From NCBI GenBank assembly GCA_021613335.1, contig JAJTWR010000103.1, forward strand, positions 1 through 64,000: DNA of 64,000 bases. The letters run 5' to 3'. The position numbers were made by a program, and so were the translations under genes. The stretch is from Whitmania pigra. Taxonomy: Eukaryota; Annelida; Clitellata; Hirudinida; Haemopidae. Shown here piece by piece: positions 49,690 through 62,663 of the stretch. Under the pieces are notes generated by a model. The model did no database searches, had not been told where the DNA came from, and was given only the letters and a program-made list of their open reading frames with translations. Each line of letters begins with the position of its first letter. Positions within the stretch are counted from its first letter, which is position 1.

Positions 49690-49825
49690 GAAGTTTTATT
49701 TATTTGATTATCGCCCGTTGCATGACTGAGATGATTTAGACTTCATTAAGAAATCTTTATTTATTTGATTATAGTCTTTTGCATAACTAAGATGATTTGG
49801 ACTCGTTAAGAAATCTCGTAAAAGG
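49690..49825 (-). repeat. Two tandem SINE tails
   Basis: TTTATTTATTTGATTAT occurs at 49696 and 49757, each followed by a diverged CCGTTGCATGACTGAGATGA / TTTTGCATAACTAAGATGAT and a GTTAAGAAATCT-like end. They are reverse-oriented copies of the shared tail. The flank to 49977 has a GATGATGACGATGACGATGA stretch and no gene. Confidence 0.7.
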
Positions 49826-49977
49826 TTTCCTTATTTAGAATACTGCTTGTACTTCGAGGGTGCTTCTGTTTAAAATGTTTGTTACAGTGGTGATGATGAC
49901 GATGACGATGATGATGATGATGTAGTGAGCGAAAGTTTGACAAGCAAAATAAAGGATTTCAATGGTTTTTCAGTTAA

Positions 49978-50620
49978 AAGTTTTTCTCTAGTGCAACATA
50001 ATGATTTAATTTATTCCCCATTTTCTATACTTTTGATATTTTCATATCTGTCAAGACGACATCTGATTAGACTGGTGATTAGTGATTCAATGTATTTATT
50101 AAGCGGATATTTTATGATTCACGATTTCAAAATATGCGACTATATGAACATATGACATTTTAAATTTGCTATTTTTGAATTTAAATAATTTGAAAACTAA
50201 ATTCGTGTAATCAATAAAATTTTCTCGCTTAGTTTTTGACTTGCTACTATAAATAAGACTAGCAGCAACCGCGCAGATCATCTGCGATTATAACTGATTA
50301 AATGATTAAAACATTAACCAAGTGGTTTACGTTTTCACGTTTACGTTTACAATTTTTATTGTCATGATTTTATGAGACAAAAGTATGAGTCAAATAATAG
50401 TACTCTGGACAGACCTACATAGATTTGTTCATAGCTGAAAACCGGTTTAGGTAGATATTTTTTTGATCCTGAGATTTATTGATCGTCATAGAAATGGCAA
50501 TTGCGTGACTGAGGCGAGTTGAGCACTGTGTTTTAGGTGCGTTCTAAGCGATGAGCGATAGAACAACTGAGCGATTAAATAAAGTAATTAGTAAAGATTA
50601 GTAAAGCTAAACTTCCAAAA
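49978..50620 (+). repeat. Upstream segment of lectin copy 3, duplicate of 1-720
   Basis: Colinear with 1-720 apart from several small deletions. No genes. Confidence 0.85.
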
Positions 50621-50639
50621 ATACTGAACCACAAAAAAT

Positions 50640-51430
50640 ATTTATTTTATTTTATTTTATTTTATTTTATTTATTAGACACAATTGAAGGGCCCAATTGG
50701 ACCACTAACACAATTGCAAGAGAAAACAAAAGACATCGACCGGCATGTACACAGGGGCAGCATATACAATAGATTAAATGTAATTTAAGTAGTGGCTAAA
50801 GTCAATGTCCCGTATTACAGCGTTGAAGCAGGAGGCCGTGGTTGATTTAACGACATCACCTGGCAATGCGTTCCATGGCTTTACGATTCTATTGAAAAAG
50901 GAGAATTTAACAATGTCTATAGAATAATTACTTTGTTTAAGTTTAAGACAATGTCCTCGTGTTCCTGTATAGTTTTGTGCAATGAAGGATTGTATTAGAA
51001 AGGTATTAGTAAAGCCATGTAATATTTTGAATCCAAGTGTTAAATCAGCCAGAAGTCGCCGCCTTTCCAAGGTTGGAAGCTTGAGCAACCTTAGTCTCTC
51101 CATGTATGGATATGATGCCACAGATGGAATTGATTTGGTGAACCGCCTTTGCACATTTTCTATTTTGTCAATTAAGTATTTGTGATGTGGATTCCAGACT
51201 GGGGAGGCATATTCGAGTATTGGTCTAACATATGTACAAAAGGCGAGCTTTAAAATGTCTCGATCTTTGGAAGAAAAAGAGGTTCGGATCATCCAGGAGA
51301 TTGTTGCGGCTCTTTTGGTGATGGCTTCAATGTGTGAGTCGAACTTCAGGTAAGGATCCATTATAATCCCTAGATCTCTGATCCTGTCGACACGCTGTAG
51401 GATATGCCCGTCAATGGAATATTCATATTT
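50640..51430 (-). mobile_element. LINE reverse-transcriptase 3' fragment
   Basis: A minus-strand open frame (from about 51430 down to 50774) reads VDRIRDLGIIMDPYLKFDSH, LKLAFCTYVRPILEYASPVW, KIENVQRRFTKSI, TLERRRLLADLTLGFKILHG, GTRGHCLKL and FFNRIVKPWNALPGDVV, the standard C-terminal landmarks of Jockey/CR1/RTE-type reverse transcriptases (DLG, R-P-I-L-E-Y-x-S-P-V-W, IE-x-V-Q-R-R-F). The 3' UTR ends in (AAATAA)n at 50640-50670. Uninterrupted frame, 5'-truncated. It splits the upstream region of lectin copy 3 relative to copy 1, so it inserted after that duplication. Confidence 0.88.
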
Positions 51431-51477
51431 TTTATATATTTTATATATATAGATAAAAAAGAAATTAATTTTAATTA

Positions 51478-51777
51478 CTAATGTTAAAAATGTTGTCTCC
51501 GCGAGAAAATTTATTCCAATCAATACCGCCTAAGTTTTGAGCATTATGCTTCCACATTCGGAATGCGGACATGAATAGAAACTATTGAACCTGGCGTGAC
51601 TGTTATTCAAAAATAAAAGTTGTTGAAAATCCATTGTTTGCTTCGTTCGCCTCCAAATTGAAGTTATCTTTTTAAAAACTTTCCCTTCTAAGATATAAAA
51701 GTCTGAGAACATTAAGGTGCAATATTTTTATATTTTTATATTTTATAAATTTTTAAAAGCTATTTTACATTTATAAA
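51478..51777 (+). promoter_or_regulatory. Promoter block of lectin copy 3
   Basis: All conserved elements are present (TTCCAATCAATACCGCC, GAGCATTATGCTTCCACATT, CCATTGTTTGCTTC). TATAAAAG lies at 51694-51701 and the ATG at 51778. Confidence 0.65.
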
Positions 51778-52071
51778 ATGATTTTTAACGGATTATTCAT
51801 AACTTTACTCGGTTGCAACCTAATGAATATTTCAGAATGTAATACATTTCTAAGCACATTTCAGAAGCACATTTCTAATGACACTCGATTGCTACGGCAA
51901 ACCAGGATGTTACATTGATGCCCTATCCTGGCAACGGATGATTTGTTTGGAACCGATGTTTCGATGGCACAATGTTCTCAGACTAAGGATCCTGACGGAG
52001 GAGAGAACTGGTTCATGGTGGATTTGAGGCAAACTGTTGGCGTCAGTAGCGTCCGCGTTTTGACGTTTATG
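51778..52071 (+). pseudogene. PAN/F-type lectin family, copy 3 (deleted relic)
   Basis: The signal-peptide start (MIF..LFITLLGCNLMNISEC) is clear. A 21-bp insertion (ACATTTCTAAGCACATTTCAG-like, a local duplication) precedes a truncation at ACCAGGATGT. The sequence then jumps to a scrap of intron 1 (TACATTGATG) and to the second half of exon 3 (GATTTGTTTGGAACC to CGCGTTTTGACGTTT). Most of the PAN domain, the micro-exon, the start of the lectin domain and exon 4 are missing. It cannot encode the family protein. Confidence 0.85.
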
Positions 52072-52690
52072 GCTTTTATTAGGTTTTTAGATGTGATTTT
52101 TCATTTGATTAACTAAGATTATTCAGATCAAATTGGTCTAACTGTTAAAATGTTTATAGAAATTCAAATGCGTCATAAAGTTATTTTATGGACTGTGAAT
52201 GTATTTGTGTTTAAAGTATAAAGTATAAATTTCTACTATGAATTAGAACATTCACAATTGATGCTATCGAAATATAAACGCAAATTAATATAATGCCAAA
52301 TTTTCCTTAAAAATAAACTTGTTTTTTTAGATAAATTTTTATCTAAACTGTTTTCGTGTTTCTGTTAAGAAATCTTGTTTTGTTGTTTTTAATAATAATA
52401 AATCAAGGCTGGATTCCTCCAGGACAACACTGCGCATAGCAGGGGAACAAATCCCAATGACCCCAACCGCTTCATGAGAAACTAAACTAGAAGGCTGAGA
52501 AAGATTATATTATTAATATTATTAATATGAACATATACACGTAAATGTTGCAGACATATGTTATATTTTACAATATTTTCACTATATTATATTTTGTGTC
52601 ATAATTTAATATTTTTACAACTTCAAGATGAAATGTTTTTCTTAAAGACCACCTCAAAAATATTCAGAACACAAAAAGGAAACACCTGCG
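52072..52690. other. Intron-3-like relic and AT-rich flank
   Basis: 52081-52290 matches intron 3 of copies 1 and 5 (TTCATTTGATTAACTAAGAT). No exon 4 follows. The rest is AT-rich without recognised features. Confidence 0.6.
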
Positions 52691-52691
52691 A

Positions 52692-52898
52692 TCTAATTGG
52701 TAAGTAAATTAACGTCCATTGCATAACTTGATGATTAGGACGGAGCAGGACCACCTGCTCAATTTCAAAGTCGTTCCCGGTTGTACTGCAATACCGAGTC
52801 AATGCGTCGGAGTAGCCAGTACCAGCCGAGGAACCCCTAGTTTACAAAAATAGCTTTTTTTTACATCAACATCATCCGCTGGAGAACGTAGAAAAACT
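52692..52898 (-). mobile_element. SINE, head type A, inverted copy
   Basis: Reverse complement of 48158-48356 with scattered substitutions and a T-rich insertion near 52855. The tail end is at the left (TTAACGTCCATTGCATAACT). Confidence 0.8.
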
Positions 52899-52959
52899 AG
52901 AAAATTTGGCATTACTGTCCGGACGGAAATCTTGATTAAACGAAATTAATATCAATTAA

Positions 52960-53248
52960 TTTTAATTAATCATGTTAAAAATGTTGTCAAGGAGAAAAAA
53001 ATTTATTCCAATCAATATCGCCTAAGTTTTGAGCTTCCCCATTCGGAATGCGGACATGAATAGAAACTACAGAAGCTGGCGTGATCGTCATTCAAAAATA
53101 AAAGTTGTTGCATTGTTTGCTTCGTTCGTCTCCAAAAAGACTTTATCTTTTTAGATACTTTCCATACACCCCTTCTAAGGTATAAAAGTCTGAGAACGTT
53201 GAGGCGCAATTATATTTTTAGGCCATTTTACATTTTTACATTTACAAA
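52960..53248 (+). promoter_or_regulatory. Promoter block of lectin copy 4
   Basis: Block starting TTATTCCAATCAATATCGCC, a shortened GAGC..TTCCCCATTCGGAATGCGG, the GCATTGTTTGCTTCG block, TATAAAAG at 53181-53188, GTCTGAGAACGTTGAGGCGC, and ATG at 53249, 68 bp after the TATA start. Confidence 0.7.
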
Positions 53249-54604
53249 ATGATTTTTAGCACATTATTGATAGCTTTACTCAGTTACAACATAATGAATA
53301 TTTCAGAATGTAATATCAGAAGCACATTTCGGATGACACTCGATTGTTACGGCAAACCAGGATGTGCTTTGGACCTTCCATCTTCAGTTAAAACAGGAGT
53401 AAAAACCAAAATCTGGTGTGCAATAATTTGTAAGAGTCAGATGAACTGCGCGAGCTTCAACTACTTTGAAAATAATAAAACATGTCAGTTGTTTCACTTC
53501 CTTCCCTTCAAGATCATGTCCTATCCTAAATGTTACAACTACTATGTGAGTTTTAGATTGATTTGCAGATTTTGACAAATTGAAATCGGTACTTTTGAAA
53601 GTTTCGAATTAAATAAATGAAATAAACTGAAAAGAGTTACATTGTTACATTGATGTCTTCTTTGTAGATGCCTTCAAGGATCGTCTTGCCAAGTAAACTT
53701 AGTTTTGCAGTAAATTATTTACTTATTAAGAAGAAAAAAAGATTAATAAAATACTCATTTACATTAAAGAATATTTTTACTAGGTATATAAATTATTAAT
53801 TTCGAATTTCAGCAAATGGAAATCTTGCCTTAAAAAGGCAAACATGTCAGAGTTCAACAGATGTAGCTTATACGGGCAACCTCTCGTCATGGCTGGCAGT
53901 GGATGATTTGCATGAAACTGCTTTTTATAAATGTGCTCATACTAAGGATCCAAACGGAGGAGAGAACTGGTTCATGGTGGATTTGAGGCAAACTGTTGGC
54001 GTCAGTCGCGTCCGCGTTTTGACGTTTGAAACAACTTGTAGGTTTTATAGTTAATTATTCATTTGATTAAAATACGTTGCATAACTGAGATAATTTGGCT
54101 GGTTACTGTTAATTCATACATAAGAGTTTAAATCCTCCAAAAATAGTTCTGAATTTATTTGTGTCTCTAGTATAAAGTAATTTCAATAATGAGTTAGGAC
54201 ACTCAAGATTTCGAAAGGTAATCGCAACTACAAAACATTCGGATATTTTTATGTAAAAAACAAAATAGCTAAATATCATTAGAAAGAAAATTATAAAATG
54301 ATTATAGATGAAGAAATTAGCATTTATTTTGAAAATACAAAAATTCACATTTTAAGCTGGTCAATTTGTGAGATACCTCAACCTGACCATTGGTCTCACC
54401 AATGATTCTTGGCTCGTAAAGAGACCAGTAAGAAACACCTATCCTTTGTGTGGAATCTACCCTAAAATACCAAGTTCTGGTTCCTGGATTGAAGTCATAT
54501 GTTCCACCAAAGGAGCACAACCAGTGAGATACGTCATTGTCCAACAAACTCCAGTCAAGTTGTCCATTGGACAGATGTGTCTGTGTGAAGTTCAGGTCTT
54601 TTAA
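53249..54604 (+). CDS. Secreted PAN/apple + F-type lectin protein, copy 4 (intact)
   Basis: Exons 53249-53545, 53668-53692, 53813-54037 and 54357-54604 (phases 0, 1, 1) make 264 aa. Residues 1-20 are a signal peptide (MIFSTLLIALLSYNIMNISE). Residues 21-99 form a PAN/apple-like domain with eight Cys, core WCAIICKSQMNC..FNYFENNKTCQLF. The 25-nt exon adds MPSRIVLP. Residues about 109-264 form an F-type lectin (fucolectin, F5/8C-like fold): NLALKRQTCQSSTD, NLSSWLAVDDLHE, ENWFMVDLRQTVGV, RYLNLTIGLTNDSW and the terminal LCEVQVF. The canonical RxDCC fucose-binding segment of F-type lectins is not seen between VRVLTF and RYLN, so sugar binding is uncertain. Likely an extracellular recognition protein. 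All splice sites are GT-AG; the exon-4 acceptor is TTTTAAG without a strong pyrimidine tract. Confidence 0.85.
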
Positions 54605-54838
54605 AGATTTTGAAAATTGAAGTTGAATCGAGTTCCTGGAATTTCCAAAGTGACTCGGTTGTGACAAACAAAATATCGGAAAACATTTTCCTGAAGTTTT
54701 TCTCAGATTCGATGAATGGTTTAAGTGATTCTGTTGTGTAGTCTTCATATTAATAATCGTCATCGTTGTCATCTTCATCTTCTTGATGGGAAGCATCCAT
54801 CAGTCCAGCATCAACTTTCTTTCATGTTGTAGGATTCT
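54605..54838. other. 3' UTR and flank of lectin copy 4
   Basis: It begins with AAGATTTTGAAAATTGAAGT, the conserved 3' UTR start. No signal stronger than that. Confidence 0.5.
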
Positions 54839-55177
<339 letters not shown>

Positions 55178-55299
55178 CAAAAATTACACATTTTTTCAAG
55201 TCAATAAGCTTCCTTACCTACTGTTGCTTGTTTATTCAAAATTCTGCCTTCTAATAGATCGTGTTTCTGTGCAATTTTCCTCAAATTGTTGCCAACTAC

Positions 55300-55784
55300 T
55301 ACTACTACTTTTTAAAGATTTTATTTAGCCATCTGACACTTTCTAGAACCATCATAAAAAAAAAACACCACCCGAATATTTAAAGTCCTCATACGGGTCA
55401 GGGATCACCCAAGGACCATAATATGAATATTTTGAATCCAAATAGAAGTATTGAAATGGTTAAATAAATTTTCGAAATATTGTCATGAATCATTGAAAGT
55501 GTTTTTTGTGCGTCTTCTTTGGGCCTTTCGTCTGTGTTTTCTCCAGGTATTATGCTTGAAAAATTTCCAGATCTTATATGTCTCCTGTAATACCTTAATG
55601 GATATCCACATAAGAAGTTTTCTTGTGATACCATGTGCTTTTCCAAAACTCCCAGGATTTCAAAGACACCTGCCTTGCTGTCCGTCGTCTTCGAGGCATC
55701 CGTATAACAAAAGAGACTTTCCATGGACAGCTCGACTCCTTTTTGTCGATGTGGAATCGCATTCATCATGATGATGAATAAAAG
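55300..55784 (-). repeat. Retroelement-like 3' segment, inverted copy of 4831-5045
   Basis: A minus-strand frame (55398-55784) reads FCYTDASKTTDSKAGVFE, then GENTDERPKEDAQKTLSMIH and stops after FILWSLGDP. The 3' 230 bp match 4831-5045. YTDASK-x-x-D-x-K-x-G resembles the start of a LINE RNase H domain, but the rest does not continue as one. AATAAAATCTTT occurs on this strand at about 55310-55330. Identity of the element unresolved. Confidence 0.5.
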
Positions 55785-55836
55785 CATTTATTTATTTGAT
55801 TATAGTCCGTTGCATAACTAGGATGATTTGGACTTG
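55785..55836 (-). repeat. SINE tail
   Basis: GCATTTATTTATTTGATTAT followed by AGTCCGTTGCATAACTAGGA and TGATTTGGAC: a clean reverse-oriented copy of the shared tail. Confidence 0.8.
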
Positions 55837-55930
55837 TTAGTTAGTGTTAGTTATTAAAAATTAATAATATGTATTAGTATAATAATAGGGATAAATAATA
55901 ATAAGTTAAATAAAGTTTAAATAAAAATCA

Positions 55931-56640
55931 CTAAAGTAATTGACTCCGATTTTTGCAAATCCATCTGTAGATGATGTCCACACTCGCTGGATTGCTAAGC
56001 AAGGAACTCATATCAGATAGACTTGTATTGAGTCTGATTTCTCTCCTCAGGGCAGATTGGGCCGGACATTCCATGAGGAAATGCTGCACATTTTCATCTT
56101 CCTGAGGGCACGTCTTGCATTTTCCGTCTGGATGATGTTTTAAGAGAAACAGGTGTTGGTTCAGAGCACATTTTCCAACTCGGAGTCTGGAAATAAGGAC
56201 CTCCTTTTTTCTTGAGGCACATTGGAACTTGCTCTTAGTCGACACAAGTTTCTCTATGGTCTTGTAATGCTGGCTTCGCGGGTCTTCGTCCCATCTGGCT
56301 TGCCACTGTTGGATGATGTTGCGGGCCACTGACCTTTTGACATCCTTGACAGACGCTGGGATCCAGCGGTCTATCTGATCTCTTGCAGTGGCGGCTTTTG
56401 CCAGAGCATCGGCCTTCTCATTGCCAGGGATTCCAACGTGAGCAGGAACCCAGACGAGCGTGACCTTTCTGCCGCTCTCCTGGATAGCTGAAATTAGAAA
56501 CTGGGTTTTCTTAATGTCAGGAGCATCATTATTGGGGACTCGACTTTCTCGTACGGGGTTGTCTCCCCTCGTTTCTTCATCTTGAAGTGGAGCCTAGCTT
56601 GAGACTTGGACTTTTTGCCGTCTGAAATGAAGTATTTATC
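55931..56640 (-). pseudogene. LINE RNase H-domain fragment, frameshifted
   Basis: Minus-strand frames read FISDGKKSKSQARLHFKMKK, then (in another frame) VTLVWVPAHVGIPGNEKADA and LAKAA, then ARNIIQQWQARWDEDPRSQH, RLRVGKCALNQHLFL and CKTCPQEDENVQHFLMECP. D-G-x-K, W-V-P-x-H-x-G-I-x-G-N-E-x-A-D and the C-x2-C..H-x-L-x-x-C knuckle are standard for RNase H-bearing LINEs (I/Jockey-like). At least two frameshifts. Confidence 0.85.
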
Positions 56641-57339
56641 TTTAACTGATTCATTCAGAATAAAAGCACCTACAACATTCGTATTTATTTGAAAGCAACA
56701 ACGCATAGGAGAGGTGTCTTTACGATAACATGATAATCTTTGATTAATTAATAATTTTTTTTAACTTTTACCGGTAAAATAACTTTTAATTTTTTTATTA
56801 TTAATAACATTTTTTGAATGAATAAATAATTTTAGTTATTTATAATGTTATACATTTTATTCTAAAATCGTATTCTGTTATTTATTTAAAGCTTAAATTA
56901 TTTTTATTTTGTTTTTTTATAATTTGTTATTTGCAGTTTTTATCATGAAATAGAGTATGTAGGAAGAGAAACATTTCTGTTTGTTTTAAAAATCTTAAAA
57001 TGTTGTTAAATATGGAATAGGTTTTAATTAATGTTCTAAACAAATTTATAGTAATTAAATATCATTGCAGATAAGATGAGATAATTATCAATTTTTATAA
57101 TGATTAGATGAGCAATATCATTGTTAATTTTTTTAATTTTATTAATTATTGTCCAGGCTTCCGGTTGGTTGGTCCTTTATTAATTTATGATATTCTTATT
57201 TTTTTCATAACTAGATGATGAGGACGAAAGAATGTATAAAAGTAATAATTCTAAATGCATTGGCAGCACTGTAATTTGCCATTGAAGAATAAAAACGTTT
57301 TGAAAGGAAGCTTTCCGTTAAATATCACATGTTTAAATT
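56641..57339. other. AT-rich spacer with a SINE tail
   Basis: A reverse SINE tail lies at about 57196-57232 (TTCATAACTAGATGATGAGGACG). Nothing else recognised. Confidence 0.5.
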
Positions 57340-58368
57340 GTTAGTAAGCAACAAGTAACAAGTGTTCTCGTCGTTGAATTCATGGACCCATGGAGGGTCA
57401 TTGGTTTAAATAAAAATAAAACAAACAGGTTTCTTAAACATGTTACGAAGCACATGCTTTCATTTTAAGTTGCATGAGGTATATTTCACTGTTATGAGAT
57501 GGACTATTTCCAAATTTTTAATAATTACAATTTATTTAAATTTAAATAACTTATTAATATTTATTTACTGATTCACTTAATAAAATATTTTATCTTTTGC
57601 TCCTCGAGCGAATAATTCTAAAAATTATAAACAAATATATTTAACAAGAGTTATTAATACTATCATTAAGAAAAGTAATAGCTCGCTTGTGATGTGAAGT
57701 CATTCGATAAGCTATGTTAAATTCCAACAACAAATCAAACTCTTTGTTGCAAACAAGGCGGCAAGAACTCATGGAATGATCAAAAGAAACAATTGGAGGA
57801 AAACTTTGCAGAAACACCCTCGATTTTCGGTCAGTATTCTGAATAGGTAAGCACAGGTAAGGATGATAAAGTCGTCCAAATCATCTCAGTTACGCAAAGG
57901 ACTATAAAAAAATTAATAAACTATAATCAAATAAATAAATAAATAAAGATGCTAAAGTCGAGATGAGCAACTGCACTGCTGAGCGAGTAAATATGATATA
58001 AAGCTAAACTTTCAAATATCCTGGATCCCGTATATTATAAATTTAAACAAACTAAAAATAATAAAATTTTAGATACGACGAGAGAGAGATGAAAGAACTT
58101 AATATCTAACATGTTGTTAAAAATGCTGTCTCCAATTATTTTAATTAATACCATAACATTCGGAATGTGGCCATAGAAACCATTGAAGCTGGCATGATCG
58201 ATATTCAAAATTAAAGGTTGTTGCAAATCCATTGTTTGCTAAACGATGTTTCCTTTCTAATCATTTTCCATAAACCCCTTTTAAGTTATTTTTTATAAAA
58301 GTCTGAAACTTCTGAGGAGTTATTTTATAACATCAAACCAAACCATAAAAACACTTTTATGTTTCAAA
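57340..58368 (+). repeat. Duplicated upstream unit and promoter of lectin copy 5
   Basis: Colinear with 61556-62663 before copy 6: GAATTCATGGACCCATGGAG, GGTCATTGGTTTAAATAAAA, CTCCTCGAGCGAATAATTCT, the SINE tail at 57873-57950, then the promoter block. TATAAAAG is at 58294-58301 and the ATG at 58369. The whole gene plus about 1 kb upstream was therefore duplicated in tandem. Confidence 0.88.
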
Positions 58369-59751
58369 ATGGATTTCAGATTATTAAAAGCTTTACTCAT
58401 TTACAACTTCGTGAATATTTCAGAATCCTATTTCAGAAGCACATTTCAGATGACACTCGACTGTTACGGCAAACCCGCATGTGCTTTGGACCTTCCATAT
58501 TCAATTGAAACAGGAGTAAAAACCAAAAGCTGTTGTGCAATGATTTGCAAGATTCAGATGAACTGCACGAGCTTCAGCTACTTGGAAAATAATGAAACAT
58601 GTCAGATGTTTCACTTCCTTTCCTTCAAGATCATGTCATTTCCTAAATGTTACAACTACTATATAAGTTTTAGTTTGATTTGCAGGGTTGTACAAATTGG
58701 TACTTTTGAAAGGCTCTTTCGAAAATAAATAAATGATTCAAACAGAAAAGAGTTACATTGTTACATTGATGTCTTCTTTGTAGATGCCTTCAAGGATCGT
58801 CTTGCCAAGTAAACTAAGTTTTGCAGCAAATTATTTACTTATTATGAAAAACAAAGACTAATAACGCATTTATTTTAAAAATATATTTTAATAAATTACA
58901 TAAATTATAAATTTTGAATTTCAGCAAATGGAAATCTTGCCTTAAAAAGACAAACATGTCAGAGTTCAACAGATGGAGTTCCTATGGGTAATCTCTCGTC
59001 ATGGCTGGCAGTGGATGATATGCATGGAACCGATGTTTTTCTGGCACAATGTTCTCAAACTAATGATCCTGACGGAGGAGAGAATTGGTTCATGGTGGAT
59101 TTGTGGCAAACTGTTTACGTCAGTCTCGTCCGCGTTTTGACGTTTTACTCAAATCGTAGGTTTTTAGATGTGGTTCTTCATTTGATTAACTAAGATTATT
59201 TAGATCACATTGGTCTAACTGTTCATGTTAATATTGAAACATTTATAGAAATTCAAATGCGTCATAAAATTATTTTATGAGATATGAATGTATTTTTGTT
59301 TAAAGTATAAAGTAATTTCTACGATGAATTAGAACATTCACAATTTATGCTATCGAAGTATAAACGCAAATTAATATAATAACAAAATTATTTGGTAAAA
59401 GTTGTAATTGAAAAAAATATTTTGTTAATTATCATTAGTGAAGAAATGGCATATATAAAGGATTTAGCATTTATTTTCAAAAAACAAAAATTCACATTTG
59501 AAGCTAATGAACTCCAGAGATACCTGAACCTGATCATTGGTCTCACCAATGATTCTTGGCTCGTAAAGAGACCAGTAAGAAATACCTATCATTTGTGTGG
59601 AATCTACCCTGAAACACCGAATGCTAGTTCCTGGTTTGAAGTCAATTGTTCTACCAATGGAGCACAACCAGTGAGATACGTTATTGTCCAACAAACTCCA
59701 GTGAAGTTTTCCATTGGAAAATTGAGTCTGTGTGAAGTTCAGGTCTTTTAG
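58369..59751 (+). CDS. PAN/F-type lectin family, copy 5 (first splice donor lost)
   Basis: Expected exons: 58369-58665, 58784-58808, 58925-59155 and 59504-59751 (phases 0, 1, 1), which would give 266 aa with all frames open. However, the exon-1 donor, GTGAGT in copies 2 and 4, reads ATAAGT here, so normal splicing should fail. Read-through yields a 119-residue PAN-only protein ending ERLFRK. Exon 1 starts MDFRLLKALLIYNFVNISES; the Cys at position 21 of copy 4 is replaced by Ser, another departure. The lectin exons are well preserved (MGNLSSWLAVDDMHGT, ENWFMVDLWQTVYV, LCEVQVF). Either a recent pseudogene, a PAN-only gene, or one using a non-canonical AT-AG donor. Confidence 0.72.
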
Positions 59752-60012
59752 AGATTTTGAAAGTTGAAACGTTTTTCTTGGAATTTCTAAAGTGGCTCGG
59801 GTATGACAAACAAATTATCGGAAACATTTTTTTCAGAGATTTGTTAAAGTTTTTTTCATATTTGATGAATGATTTAATTGATATGTTTTTACAATTACAT
59901 ACATTCAATGTAGGTTCTGTTGTGTAATCTATATAATCATTAACATAATCGTCATCTTCATCCTCTTTATTATTATGGAAAGCATCTTTTAGTCCAGCCA
60001 TAACTTTCTTTT
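59752..60012. other. 3' UTR and flank of copy 5
   Basis: Matches the 3' flank of copy 4 (GGAAAGCATC..AGTCCAGCCATAACTTTCTT) up to the start of the (TTA)n array. Confidence 0.6.
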
Positions 60013-61555
<1,543 letters not shown>

Positions 61556-62663
61556 AAGCAACAAGTAGCAAATGTTCTCGTCGTTGAATTTATGGACCCA
61601 TGGAGGGTCATTGGTTTAAATAAAAATAAAACAAACAGGTTTTTTAAACATGTTACGAAGCACTTTCATTCAATTTATGTTGCATGAGGTATATTTCACT
61701 GTAATGAGACGGATTATTTTCAAGTTTTAATTATTATAATTTATTTAAATTTTAATAACTTATTAATATTTATTCATTGATTCACTTAATGTAATATTTT
61801 ATCTTTTGCTCCTCGAGCGAATGATTCTAAAAATTATAAAAAAATATATCTAGAAATGCTTATTAATATTATCATTAAGAAATCTAATAGCTCGCTTATG
61901 TTGTAAAGTCATTCGATAAGCTATGTTAAATTCCAACTCCAAATCAATCTCTTTCTTGCAAACAAGGCGACAGGAACTCAGGGAATGATCAAAAGAAACA
62001 ATTGGAGGAAAACTTTACAGAAGCACCCTCGATTTGCGGGCAGTATAATAAATATTCTGAATAATAGCACAGGTAAAGAAGCTAAAGTCGTCCATGCAAC
62101 GGACTATAATCAAATAAATAAATTAATAAGAGGCTAAAGTCGAAATGAGCAACTGAACTACTGAGCGAGTAAATATGATGTAAAGCTAAACTTCCAAATA
62201 TCCTGGATCCCGTAAATTAAAAATTTAAACAAACAAAAATTAAAAATAAAATTTTAAATACGCACGAAGTACCTTAGCGATATGTATATATATATATTAT
62301 AAAATAAAATAAAATAAAACTTATTAAATTATGTATATATTTAATTTATATACTTAACAAATCATAACTTAATAATTTAATATCAAACATGTTGTTAAAA
62401 ATGCTGTCTCCGAGAGAAAATTTATTTTAATTAATACCATATAACTTTTGAGCATTGTGCTTCCACATTCGTAATGTGGCCGTCCGTAGAAACCATTGAA
62501 GCTGGCATGATCGATTTTCAAAATTAAAAGGTTGCTGCAAATCCATTGTTTGCTTCATTCGTCTCCAATTCGACGTTTCCTTTTTAAACACCACCTATAA
62601 AAGTCTGAGAACATTGAGGCACAATTATATTTTTATGCTATTTTACAATTTTACATTTATAAA
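61556..62663 (+). repeat. Duplicated upstream unit and promoter of lectin copy 6
   Basis: Partner of 57340-58368, with an added AT-rich stretch at 62280-62380. TATAAAAG at 62596-62603, GTCTGAGAACATTGAGGCAC, then ATG at 62664. A SINE tail lies at 62085-62130. Confidence 0.88.
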
